A stretch of 64,000 bases of DNA from Fallopia convolvulus (Eukaryota; Streptophyta; Magnoliopsida; Caryophyllales; Polygonaceae), in assembly GCA_964016875.1 (NCBI GenBank), contig OZ024719.1:25611877-25675876 (forward strand), in the 5' to 3' direction. Each line of letters opens with the position of its first letter. Position 1 is the stretch's first letter. The notes beneath the pieces are model-generated. The model made no database searches. It had not been told where the DNA came from and saw nothing but the letters and a program-made list of their open reading frames with translations. The position numbers and the translations under genes were made by a program. Positions 22,836 to 33,430 of the stretch are shown here, piece by piece.

Positions 22836-25148
22836 TCAGAATGGATCGTCATCAATTTGGAACTGGACCTTTTTCCCTTCATGTGCCATAGATAATAGGC
22901 CCTTTGAAACATCAATTACGGCGCTCACCGTCTTCATAAATGGACGACCCAATAGCAAAATTGGGTCATATCTCCCCTTACCGATCTCTAGGACATAAAA
23001 GTCCTTCGGAAATATTAAGCCATCCACCTGCACTAAGACATCTTCCACAAATCCTTTCGGATGCACATTAGAGTGATCAGCTAGTTCAATAGTAATATTA
23101 GAATCCTGTAATGGCCCTAGACCTAACTTCTCATATATGCTCAGTGGCATGACATTAATAGATGCACCTAGATCAAGCATAGAATGCTCAATTTTGGCCT
23201 CAATTTTGGCCTCACCAATAGTAACGGGAACAGTAAACCTCCCAGGATCTCCATACTTCTTAGGCAATTGCCTTTGAAGCATGGAAGATACATTTTCAGT
23301 ATTTTCAACAAGATTAACTTTCGTAACCTTCCCCTTCTCTTTTTGTTTCCTCTTTATAGTACATAATTCTTTCAGAAATTTAGCAAAACGAGGAATACTT
23401 TGAACAAGTTTAAGTAAAGGGACATTTACCTCACACTTGGAGAAGGTTTCAAAATTTTCCTTGTCATTGGCAGGCCTCTTGGTGTACTTTAGTGCCTCAG
23501 GAAATGATGGAGCTGGCTTTTGAGAAGCCATTGGAGGAAACAAAGGCCTGACGTAAACGTTAGATTCTGTCAGAGGGGCGATCCACGAGCGCGGATGGGG
23601 ATCCGCGGGCGCGGCTGATCCGCGGGCGCGGTTCTGGTCCTCGGTCGCGGTTTCTGCGTGAATCTCAGTTTCTGCTTCGATTTCTGTGCCGCGATCGGAA
23701 TTGTCCTCCGGCGAGCTCGGTGGGTTTTTGCTGGCTGGAAAATCAGTATTCAACTCTTTCCCACTCCTTAATGTCATTGCACTCACATTCTCTCTAGGGT
23801 TAATGGTCTGAGATGGCAATTTTCCCGAGTCCTTAGCTTCTAGACGGTTCAGAATGGTTGCAATCTCACTCTCCAGGTTTTTCACTGCAGCCTTAGTCTC
23901 TTGATTCTCCTTCATTAATTGATTGATAATGGCTGGATTTTCATGGAAAATCTGGGGCCTTGACACATAATTAGGTCTGGGGACATAGTTGGGCTGACCT
24001 CCCTGTGGTGGAAAAGGTTGTTGAGGTTGTTGACTCCACCTAAGGTTAGGATGGTTTGCCCACCCCGGGTTGTAGGTATTTGAATATGGGTCATTCTAGG
24101 GCCTTTGATCATAGTTCCCTATAGCATTCACATCAGTTGCTGGCTCTTGCATGATAGGGCATGCATCAGAAGGATGACTAGATTCACCATAGATTCCACA
24201 AGCCCTTGAACTTGAAGCTCCATTGCCCACCAACAGTTGCTTCATCATAGCATTTAACTCCCTTGCTTCAACATTCAGGGAATCATTAATAGAATTGACA
24301 GATCTGCAGTTGGATCTCTTTCTCTGGTTTCTGCATTGCTCAGCTAGATTTTCCGACTTCTCAAACGCCTGCCTAGGAGTGAGATTCTCATAAGAAACTC
24401 CACAGGAAACATTCATCAGGCGCCTATCAGCATCACAGAGACCCTCAATAATATAACAAATCAGATCTTTATCAGAATAGCCATGGTAAGGACAACTGGC
24501 TATGAGTCTCTTGTAACGCTCATAGTACTCATACAGATTCTCATCATCTCCCTGCTCCAAGTTGCTCAGCTGCTTCTTGATATATGTTTGCTTGGCAGCA
24601 GGGAAATATTTCTCCAGAAAAGCATCCTTCATTTGAGCCCAATTAGTGATCGTCTCACGTGCTAAGTACAAATACCATTCCTTAGCTGCATCAGCCAAGG
24701 AAAATTGAAAAGCTCTCAACATTAGCTGATCTTCAGTCACATCAACTGACTTCATTCCCAAGCAGACAGAATGGAACTCTGCAAGGTGTTTATTCGGATC
24801 CTCCCCACTCAGCCCATGGAACTTAGGCAAATAATGGAGAAGACCAGATTTAAGCTCAAATTTCACTCCTTCTCCCAAGGCGGGAAATTGAAGACCAAGC
24901 TGTTGCTGCTCTAAATTAGGCGCAGTCAGTTGCCTAATAGTGCGATCTGCCATGGTTACTAGCAGCTCTTCAATCTCTGAATCAGATGAAGAAGAAGAAG
25001 ATGAAACTAGATCAAACTGTATGCCTAGCACTTGAGCCTGAACTTGACATCTCAATTGTCTTAGAGTCTTGTTAATTTCTGGATCAATTGGAACAACAGG
25101 CGAAATATCAGTAGAACGGGTAAGAACCGTAAGATAGGTTCTTACCAA
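22836..25148 (-). pseudogene. gag-protease ORF of inner element with one in-frame TAG
   Basis: A single reading frame from ATG 25148 to TAA 22836, broken only by TAG at 24098-24096. The Gag capsid-like domain is at about residues 90-250 (ELKSGLLHYLPKFHGLSG, AKEWYLYLARETITNW, YFPAAKQ). The zinc knuckle is damaged: CGIYGESSHPSDAC has Tyr in place of the second Cys. After the TAG come a YSNTYNPGW segment, a coiled-coil region, a CG-word-encoded stretch (about 23582-23652) and retropepsin (DLGASINVMP, about 23170-23140, and LLLGRPFMKT). TAG from CAG is a single C-to-T change in a CHG context, so methylcytosine deamination is a sufficient explanation; programmed readthrough cannot be excluded from sequence alone. 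There is no pol. Confidence 0.88.
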
Positions 25149-25281
25149 TTCGGGGGTTTTGGACGAACCAAACCGCGGGCGCAGAATAAATCCGAGGGCG
25201 CGGTTTTGCCGCGGGCGCGGTTCTGGGCCGCGAGCGCGGTTTCATCAAAAATGCCGATTAAATAAAAGGTTAAAAATCGAT

Positions 25282-25299
25282 TCCCCGGCAACGGCGCCA
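25282..25299 (-). other. tRNA-Asp primer-binding site of inner element
   Basis: The minus strand reads TGGCGCCGTTGCCGGGGA, a perfect complement of a plant tRNA-Asp 3' end, five bases inside the 5' LTR. Confidence 0.9.
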
Positions 25300-25304
25300 A
25301 AATT

Positions 25305-26493
25305 TGACTCGGCTAAAGTCGTTGTTCCAAGATCAAAAATAAATAACCCTATTCTACTAACTAGTATAGTAAGCAAGCAAGGGGTCGATCCCAAGAGAAT
25401 CGGGATTCTGAATAATCAGCAGGAAACAAGACAAGGTTTTTTTGAAGTTTAAGCAAACAAACAAACAAGAAAATAATATTTGGGATTAAATCAATGGAAG
25501 GAAAGCAGAGTTTATTCAATCAATTCCACCTTTTTAATCATTCAATGATTGATTCATCTACTTTTCTATTAATTCCCATGTTAATTCCAATCTTATAAAA
25601 GATTTCCTCTTGTCCACGGTCCAAGCGAAATTATGATATGAACAAGAACGCTTAATTCAAATCATGCAAAGTATTAAGGATAGAATCACATTAAATCATG
25701 CAATCAAACTACGAGTCTCATGCATAAAATATCAATCAAATACTCTTTCTCAATTCTAGTCCACGGTCCTAGAAAAAGAGTTGTTTCAAGGATAAATAAG
25801 ATTGCACAGACAACAATCAAACCTAATCCAAACAGTAGATCTAAGTCAATCAAACAAGTTGATCAGGCTCATCAAATCAAACATAGATCATATACATAAA
25901 AACAAGAGTTTTGATATTAACCAAGGGATAGAAAAGTTACCAAAATCTCACGAATTACATAAAAAGGCTTCTTTGATCAAACAAACTCCAAAGGAAATTA
26001 GTTCTTCATAATAAAACTAAAAACTGGAATAATCTCTGAAAGTGTGCTAGAATGTCTCCTAAAAATACGAAACTAAACTTAAATAGTCGAAAACCTAAAA
26101 GATATAAATAATATAAAAAGATAGAATAGCCGACACGAAGTCGGCGCTGAAAAACCACAATTTGCAAGCGCAGAACCAAACCGCGAGCGCGGATTATCTC
26201 CATCTCCTCGGCCGCGGAACCACCTCGAACCGCGAGCCCGGTTCCAAACCTCGGGCGCGGATCCTGCGTTTTCAACTTCTCTCGATTCTTCCTCCACCAC
26301 GGTCTCAGGTCCAACCCGAGGGCGCGGGTCTTGACTTCTTAACCTCTTCAACTCGAACTTTAGGACTTCTGTCTTCCAAATCTTCAACTGTAGGCTCTTC
26401 TGATATTACAGATAATCATCCTAATCTAGCCTAAAACACTCAGAAAATCCTAATAAAAATACAGAATTACGTTGTACTAAAACCAGCGTATCA
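25305..26493 (-). repeat. 5' LTR of inner element
   Basis: 1189 bp, same length as the partner at 20111-21299. It contains the same GC-rich word cluster at about 26160-26330 and is followed by TTTTG at 26494-26498. The leader between LTR and gag (25149-25281) carries four more copies of the CCGCGGGCGCGG-type word. Confidence 0.92.
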
Positions 26494-26498
26494 TTTTG

Positions 26499-27948
26499 TT
26501 TGCTTGTTTGTTAGTTTGTTTTGTTAAGAAAAAGAATCAAAAAAAATTAAAAAATGTTGAAAATAAATCCAAAAATATTTCTTTGTTTGTTTTAGGATAG
26601 AAGAATGCTCCATCTTAGATGTCCTATGATGAGAACTAATTTTCATGCTTATCATATAATTCCATTGGCATATTTGGATAGTGTAGCCTAAGTTTTGAGA
26701 AATTGCTTTTGATTGTGAAAATTGACTTGTGATGAAAGTGAGCATATGTGTCTTGAGTATAAGTAGTTGCAATCCAACAAAAAAAATTTACCTAGTGAGG
26801 AATTTTGGCCTTATAGGGAGAACATCAAAAATCCCTCCTCTTTTTCTTGTGTAAATTGCTCTCTTTATGTATATATATCTCTTGTCATTGATATGGTTAT
26901 CTATTTCTTGAAGCCGCTATGAGTTTGTTCATGCATGTTAATTATGATTAAGAACTTATTTTCATAAGCCACTTTTTATCCTCTCTTTTACCTACCTTTA
27001 CATTATCCTCTTTTTGAAGCCAAGTTGAGCCTTAAGCCTTTTATTTTAAGCTCCACAAAATTATTCCCTAGCCAAGATAAGCTTGACCCTATCCAGGGAT
27101 TAGGACTTAGTATTGGTTGTAATAATTTTGTTGAGTGAGATTGTTTGGTTCAAGTGTGGGGTAATTATGGGTTGGGAAAAGTTAAAAAATCTTGCAGTTT
27201 GTTATGTAAAAGGAGTTTGGTTCCCTGAATGCTCTTGCAAGGAAAGAAAAAAGATTGGTACCAACCTCCCACGGAAAAAAAATGAAGATCATAAGGGAGT
27301 AAGGAAAAAAGAAAAGAAAGAAAGAGTTGAATAGTGAATAATGTGCATGAGCCAAATTTCCTTAAAAATTAGAAACAAGATTAAGTTGAGATAAATGGGT
27401 GAGTGAAAGAAAAAGTGCATAAAGAAGAGAGAGTTTGGTATAATCTTTTATGAGAGTTTTGGTAAATGTGAGTTTTTAGGAGTCTTTGATTCTCGGATAT
27501 TATTAGCACCACATAGCCAAAAGTTTTCCATGCCTTATTGTCATTACCAAGCCCTATTACAACCCGGCCGAATGGAGTCTTCTATGAGGATTTCATTGAG
27601 CCTAAGTTCTTATGATGATTGATGTGTTTTGACTTCTCTAGGTTGAGAGATTGGTGATATAAGTCTCAATGATAAAGTAGATGTTGCATAACGATTGAGT
27701 TGAGAGTTGATATTAATAGCCTAAACACATGAGAGTTGAGAGAAACACATTAATATCCCTTGTGAGGTTGGATTGTGATTGCCTACGCTTGAGACTCATA
27801 CATATGTGATGACGTTAAAATTGCTTGTCTATTTTTTTTCACTTGTGCTTAAAATGTTTTGACAAAGGCTATGCTTGAAGATTGTGTTATTGGTATTGAT
27901 TTTGCATGATTATTGCTTGAGGACAACCAAGTCTAAGTATGGGGATTT
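26499..27948 (+). other. 3' noncoding region and polypurine tract of outer element
   Basis: Continuation of the outer Athila-like element after the inner insertion. AT-rich, no recognisable ORF. It ends in TAAGTATGGGGATTT (27934-27948), the polypurine tract, directly before the 3' LTR. The phrase CCAAGCCCTATTACAACC (27548-27565) is of a type I associate with Athila 3' regions. Confidence 0.7.
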
Positions 27949-29322
27949 TGATATCCGCTTTTTAGGTAGGTTTTTAGTGTCTAGATAGATTAGATTTAGT
28001 CGGTTATCGTACTATAGTTTTATATTTTTGAGTCTTTTGCTTTAGTGTTCGTATTTCCTTGAGATTCGGAAACTACGCATCTTTTGTGACTTTTTGTAGG
28101 CATTTTGGAGCTTAAACAAAGAATTTAGAGCCTTGCAAGAGAAGGTGGATGAGCTATGGACAAGCTATGAGGTGATAAGCTAAGGAGAAGGCCAAAGAGG
28201 AGTGGGAACATGAAGAAAAGAGGAGTGAAAACGAGCCAAGACGAGCAAAAACGACCTAAGATCGAGCCAAATAGGTCGTGCACGAGCCAACATGAGCAGA
28301 CTCGACCCAACTAGAAATCATGCCCCCAGGACCGACCCTAGGAGGGTCGTGCACGACCCATTTGGGTCGTGCGTGGCGCCGACTTTGCCTTATTCCGTGA
28401 TCTTTTAGATATATTCTATCTTTTTATTTTAGGAAGGTTATATTATCTTGTTTCCTAGTTAGTTTAGGGCTTCTTTTCCTCTATAAAAGGAGGCTAAACC
28501 CTTTAGTTCAAGGTTCCGGTTTTTAGTTTGATTTTTATTCCGCTTTTATGCATTGAAGGAACACTTGAGGAACAAGTTGGAGACTTTTTGTAAGACTTCT
28601 TTTAGTTTAATTTGAGTTTTGATTTGGATTGATCATGTCTTCTTGTTTCTTTGCCATGAGTGAGTAGTTTTCTTAGATTCTAGGGTTGGATGAAAACCCA
28701 ACACAATCATACATGTCTAAAAATATAAATTCATAACTTGAATGCTTGAAGATCATATCCATATATCTTGTGTTAAATTCCTTTGCGACAGTTGAGGCAT
28801 ATATCTTGTGATTGCTTGATTAGTTCTAATAGGATTATTTGCGAAAGTTAATATTCCTAGGTTGAAGGATAGATAGAAAGTTGTTTAATTTGTGAAAGTT
28901 GATTGAATAACTTGAATTGTTTGCGAAAGTTGACTCTTCTATGATCGTAATTGCATGATAGTTGTGAATTCTTGTTGGAAGCATGTGTGATTGTTGTTGT
29001 GGTAGCCCTAGCCCTAGGATTCGTCTTTTATATTGATTAAAACTCGTGCCTTTGCTTCGATCTCGACCCATAATGTCGTGCTCGATTCTTTAGCTTTTAT
29101 TTGTGTTCGTTTGTGTGTGCTTGTGTTCAGGACCGACCCTCATAGGGTCGTGCACGACCCCCTTCAGTTCGGTCTTGACGTGTTTTACTCGTTATTTCTT
29201 TGCTTTTTGTAGTTTATCAACTAATCTTTTAGCACTATTCTCATTCCCTTGGACGAACCTGACTCTGCTATACACAGCGGGGTCTTGAATATAAATTTAT
29301 TTTTTCAAGAAACCCTTCAACA
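27949..29322 (+). repeat. 3' LTR of outer Athila-like element
   Basis: 1374 bp, TG...CA, partner of 14840-16195 and 18 bp longer (one visible difference is an insertion around 28862-28890). It carries the palindrome GGGTCGTGCACGACCC twice (28344-28359 and 29145-29160). Followed by target duplication TTCAC at 29323-29327. Confidence 0.92.
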
Positions 29323-29327
29323 TTCAC

Positions 29328-32300
29328 CAATCTTGAAAGACGGAATTCTATCATTCTGGTTGTAACTTCGAGTGATCTGTTGTTGGTGCCTAGCTAGGCA
29401 AATTCGAGCTCGTTCGCGGAGCTCGTCAGAGGTATCGAGATCCGCTATCAATTCTAGGTGATTTTTCTTCTCTGTCGGGAGACTAGAGCGAGATGTGGGG
29501 ATGAGAAATTATGTGGGAATCACCGTTACGCATCCGTGGATTATAGAGAAAGACGACAAGCCGGTCACTACCTTGGGCGTTATCTGGTCGGCCCACAAAA
29601 CATAAGGAAGTTCATTGGCACAGTTTCCTTTAGATTTGACGAGCCGCTTCTTGAGGTTGCTCACAATCACCTTATTACTAGCCTTAGCATTACAAAAGTA
29701 ATTAGTCTTTCGACTTATGAACTGAGAACCATTATCACACATGATCTCCGAGGGCACCCCAAACTAACAAAGGATGTCCCTGGTTATGTAGGAAATTACA
29801 TGTTTATCTTTGACTTCCTGATACACCTCCGCTTCAATCCACTTGGAGAAGTAATCCGTCATGGCTAGGAAGAAGAATCTCTATTCTGATGACGGTGGTA
29901 GCTTCACCACGATGTCCATTCCCCAACGCGTGATTGGCCATGGTGTTCAGATGGGATGGAGTTGTTCAGGTGGCTGATGTGTCGTGGGTGCGTGCCTTTG
30001 ACAGGCATCACACTTTATATAGAAGTCCAATGCGTCTTTCCACATAGTTGGCCAATACTATATCCCTGGCATAGGGCTTTGCTTGATAGACTCCTTCCTC
30101 AAGTGTGATTGCCATAATCTCCTTCGCGGAGTTCTTGAGAAGTCATCGAATGCCTTCCTTGGTCAAGCAACGTTGAAGCGTGCCCATTGTGACTGGTGGA
30201 AGAGCATCTCGTTCTCGATCGTAAATCTAGTAGCTTTCACTTTAACATCCTTGCTTCTATTTTATCTTCTAGGAGCTTACCTAAGGTTAACCAATCGACA
30301 TATTGTTTGGTCCAAGGTTCGTCATTGGTGCTCCTAGGACCAGGACAATCCTTGTTATGATCGCGGCCGTCTGGAAGAAGTTATTGTTCATTTCTCAAAT
30401 CCCTCTCATCGACGTTAGAGCTGCTTGTGTGGGAGCCTTTGGACCGCACCCCTCCACGAGGGATGGCTTCCATGATCTCCTCCTAAGATTCTCTATGGAC
30501 GTCAATCATCGGATCTCTTTTGATAGAAGGAACCATGATATGAAATTAAAGGGATCGAGGGATATTCGTAAGGATCTATGACCGAAGCTAGGCAGGCGAG
30601 TGAATCTGCCTGGGTATTTTTTTCTCTAGTGGATTGCGTGAAAGATATAACCTCGAACTGAGGGATCAAATCCCACACTATTCCTAGATAAGTAGCCATC
30701 TTTGTGTCTCTCGCTTCATATGACCTAGAAACTAATTAACTATTAGCAAAGAATCACAACTGACCTCAATTTGTCGTATAGCCAAATCTCGTGCGAGGGT
30801 TAATCTGAAGATCAACGCTTCGTTGTTCGTGGCCTCATTGTTCGTGGCCTCGAATGTGCACCGTACGGCTTAGGCAACCCTATCCCCCTGTGACGATTTT
30901 AGTACTACTCCTATCTCGGTTCCACCAGCATTAGATGCGCGCCATTAGTGTGAAGCATTCAAGTCACCAAAGGCTTTGCTTCGACTGTCATCATCTTAGC
31001 TTTCTCATCCTCTTCCTCCGTAGTAGGACTTAAATCGGCCACAAAATCAGCCAGTGCTTGAGACTTGTGGGCGGTTCTAGTCTCGTACTGAATATCGAAT
31101 CCGCTCAGATGGATTGCCCATTTGGGCATTCACTCTATGAACTCTGGCTTGTACATGACCATTTTCAATGGATCGATAGTTTTGACTATAATGGTATGAG
31201 CCTCAAAGTAGGGAAGAAGTTTGTTGGAGCACATGACCAATGCTAGCACCAATTTTTCTAGCGAGGAGTATCTGGTTTCGGTAGGCAGTAGGGTTTGACT
31301 TACATTGTATACGGGTTGCTGCTAATTATCCTATTCCATGACCAGTGGCGGAGCCAGAAAGTCGTGAAGGGGGGGCAAATTTGGTTGCAACATCACACAC
31401 AGTGGTGTATGGATTGGCAGAGAGTTAGAACAGTAGTCGGTATTAAAATTGCGATATTTCTATTTAGTTATGCTTTTAGGACTTTATATTAATATAAGAA
31501 GATATAATTAGAATATGTTACCGAAATCCTATAAAATCCTAAATAGTTAATCTAGAAAATTATTTTTGATTATGACTGAGTTTTTATACCTATGATATAG
31601 TTTGAAAAAATCAAATTCTTTATTTTCTTTGTAATTATTCTAAAATTTCTAATTTTTGTTAATTTTCCTTGTCATAAGTAACTAAATATATTATAAAAAT
31701 AACTAATACATCAAATTTATAATTCAAAATATCTTAAAAAATAAATAAGAAACTAATTCTATTTCACTTAATTTTAAATATTACATTTTTTTATCTAGTT
31801 TAATAAATCCTAATATATCCTATCCTATAAAATCCTAAAATAAAAACATGATATTACTCAAAAACCAAAGAAACAAGAGCAAGTATTCTACACTATAATA
31901 TTTGTTGGATCCCTTGAGGCGTTGTGCTAGTTAAATGAATTGAACCTCATACTTATCAGACTAAAAAAGCAAAGGACTAGCCAATTGGGCTGGTTTGGTT
32001 TTCTGTTGCATGGTTCAATGCAATAGTATAAATACATACACGTTTGCAAGAAAGGAGGGGCGACCGCCTCCCTTGGCTCCGCCAATGTCCATGACTAAAA
32101 CCCTACTTATGGTGTTTGTTCTATCACCGCCATATATAACAGTAGTAATTCTCCGCTTTCTAGCTTGGCTAATATCAGAGGATTAGAGAAATTACTTTTT
32201 AACTCCGGGAAAGCCTCCTCATGCTTTTGGGTCCATTAGAAGCACTTATTTTTCCTATGTAATTCGTAAAACAGACGACAATAGTCGACGGACTTCGAGA

Positions 32301-33165
32301 TGAACTTGTTCAACGCTGCAACCTTTCATGTTAGCCTCTGAACATCTTTTATGCACCTTGGTGACTTTAAGGATACAATGGCTAACACCTGATCTAGGCT
32401 TGCTTCTTTTCCTCTCTGAGTGACCAGGAACACAAGGAATTTCCCTTATTTAACATCGAAAGTGCATTTCTGGGGATTTAGCTTCATGTTATATCGCTTC
32501 AAAATCTCGAATGCCTCCTAAGATGACAGAGATGGTATGAGGCTTCTTTTGATTTGACCTACATATCGTCGATATACACCTCCATGGTCTTTCAGATTTG
32601 ATCTTGGAAGATTTTGTTCACCAACCGCTGATATGTTGCCCCAACATTTCTAGTTTGAAGGGCATGGTTTTATAGCAATAGGTTCCCCAAGTGGTGATGA
32701 AAGTGGTCTTCTCCTGATCACCCTCTTCCATGCGGATTTGATTGTACCCTTTGAAGGCATCCATGAACGTCAATAACTCAAGACCAATCGTGGCGTCAAC
32801 TAGAGCGTCGATGTGTGGGAGCAGAAATGAATCCTTGTGACAAGCCTTGTTCAAATTTCTGAAGTCCACACACATCCTTCATTTCCCATTCTTTTTAGGC
32901 ATGACCACCATGTTTGCTAACCATTCGGGATATTTGACCTCCTTAATCTTTCTAGTATCCATTAGCTTTCCTACTTCATCATCGACTACTTTACTCCTTT
33001 CAGCAGCAAATTTCCTTCTCTTCTGTTTCACTGGCGGATGGTTAGGGTCCACGCTCAGCTTATACGTGATGATCTTCAGGTAGATCCCTACCATATCTTC
33101 TTGCGACCATGCGAAATAATCGATGTTCTTGCCCAAGAACGCCAACAACTCATTTTTCATTCAAA
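29328..33165 (-). pseudogene. pol (RT, RNase H, second RNase H, integrase) of Tat-like element 2
   Basis: The RT begins at 33160 (FAWSQEDMVGI, VKQKRRKFAAERS, EWLANMVVMPKKNGK). It continues with MCVDFRNLNKAC and LTFMDAFKGYNQI (32875-32750), and the catalytic YIDD is still present at 32576-32565, followed by a stop. RNase H (about 32250-31050) includes TRYSSLEKLVLALV and the tether AQALADFVADLSP, and is split by the hAT insertion. A second RNase H lies at about 30870-30500 (NNEALIFRLTLARDLAIRQIEV, TQADSLACLAS). Integrase has a zinc-finger part (CDACQRHAP, about 30010), the catalytic core (WGMDIV; SEIMCDNGSQF at about 29750) and NLKKRLVKSKGNCANELPYVLW. Frameshifts and stops occur throughout; the integrase frame resumes at 14839. 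Confidence 0.88.
31343..32087. mobile_element. Non-autonomous hAT-type DNA transposon
   Basis: 745 bp. Terminal inverted repeats are CAGTGGCGGAGCCAG on the left and its near-complement TTGGCTCCGCCAATG on the right. The flanking direct repeat TCCATGAC (8 bp) is at 31335-31342 and 32088-32095. An 8-bp duplication with CAG-starting TIRs is the hAT signature. The interior is AT-rich without transposase. The target is the RNase H frame of Tat-like element 2, which reads through when the insert and one duplication are ignored. Confidence 0.92.
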
Positions 33166-33169
33166 CATC

Positions 33170-33430
33170 ATGATCTGCACCAATCTTTACGGATCGACTA
33201 AGGACGCAAAAGATTTAACAAGGTTCGGGTCGAAATCCTACAATCTTGTGGCCTCAAGATAGGAGAACAAAATCCACTATAAGGAAAGATTTTAAAAGAG
33301 AGAGATGTCAAAAGTTTTGACCTAGAACGAAATGACAAACCTAGAAACAAACAAAGATGAAGTTTGCAAAAAGGAACAAGAAACCCCTGTTTAAATTTTG
33401 AAGGAGGAAGACGAGTGCAGCTATCTTCAC
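33170..33430 (-). repeat. LTR-like fragment next to the RT of Tat-like element 2
   Basis: 33190-33430 resembles 10970-11160 of the 3' LTR (shared blocks CAAAATCCACTATAAG, AGAGAGATNTCAAAAG and ACAAACAAAGANGAAGTTTGC). It directly abuts the N-terminal part of RT, so primer-binding site, gag and protease have been lost. The remainder to about 33640 has no match in the window, so this could be the 5' LTR of a diverged relative or of the same element after rearrangement. Confidence 0.55.

Larger units (their letters stand above)
20111..26493 (-). mobile_element. Inner gag-protease-only Athila-like element (non-autonomous)
   Basis: 6383 bp, minus strand. LTRs are 20111-21299 (3') and 25305-26493 (5'), both exactly 1189 bp, with TGATACGC...GAGTCA ends on the minus strand. 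The perfect target duplication TTTTG is at 20106-20110 and 26494-26498. It has a perfect tRNA-Asp primer-binding site and a polypurine tract. The only coding region is gag plus protease; no RT, RNase H or integrase is visible between 22836 and the 3' LTR. It would need enzymes from another element to move. Equal-length, closely similar LTRs make it the youngest layer of the stack. Confidence 0.93.
14840..29322 (+). mobile_element. Athila-like Ty3/gypsy element (outer), itself interrupted
   Basis: LTRs at 14840-16195 and 27949-29322 both begin TGATATC(T/C)GC and end CCTTCAACA. The element is flanked by a perfect 5-bp target duplication TTCAC (14835-14839 and 29323-29327). It has a tRNA-Asp-type primer-binding site and a polypurine tract. 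Coding: gag, protease and a truncated RT; RNase H and integrase are deleted. Subtracting the 6.4-kb inner element gives about 8.1 kb. Gag sequence and tRNA-Asp priming point to the Athila group. It is dead: two in-frame TGAs, frameshifts and loss of the RT catalytic box. Confidence 0.92.
10920..33165 (-). mobile_element. Tat-like Ty3/gypsy element 2, carrying nested insertions
   Basis: Minus-strand order: RT (33160 to about 32400), RNase H (about 32250-31050, split by a hAT element), second RNase H (about 30870-30500), integrase (about 30100-29328, continuing at 14839-14690), a 3' region with an oppositely oriented ORF (11868-13739), polypurine tract (11600-11609) and 3' LTR (10920-11599). 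Two RNase H domains plus an antisense ORF between pol and the 3' LTR are hallmarks of the Tat lineage. Gag and protease are absent on the right, where the frame stops at about 33165 against an LTR-like fragment. It is the oldest layer of the stack, with many stops. Confidence 0.85.

Noticed and set aside
29458..29868. 136-codon plus-strand ORF
   Set aside because: It is antisense to the recognisable integrase core of the Tat-like element; no domain of its own.
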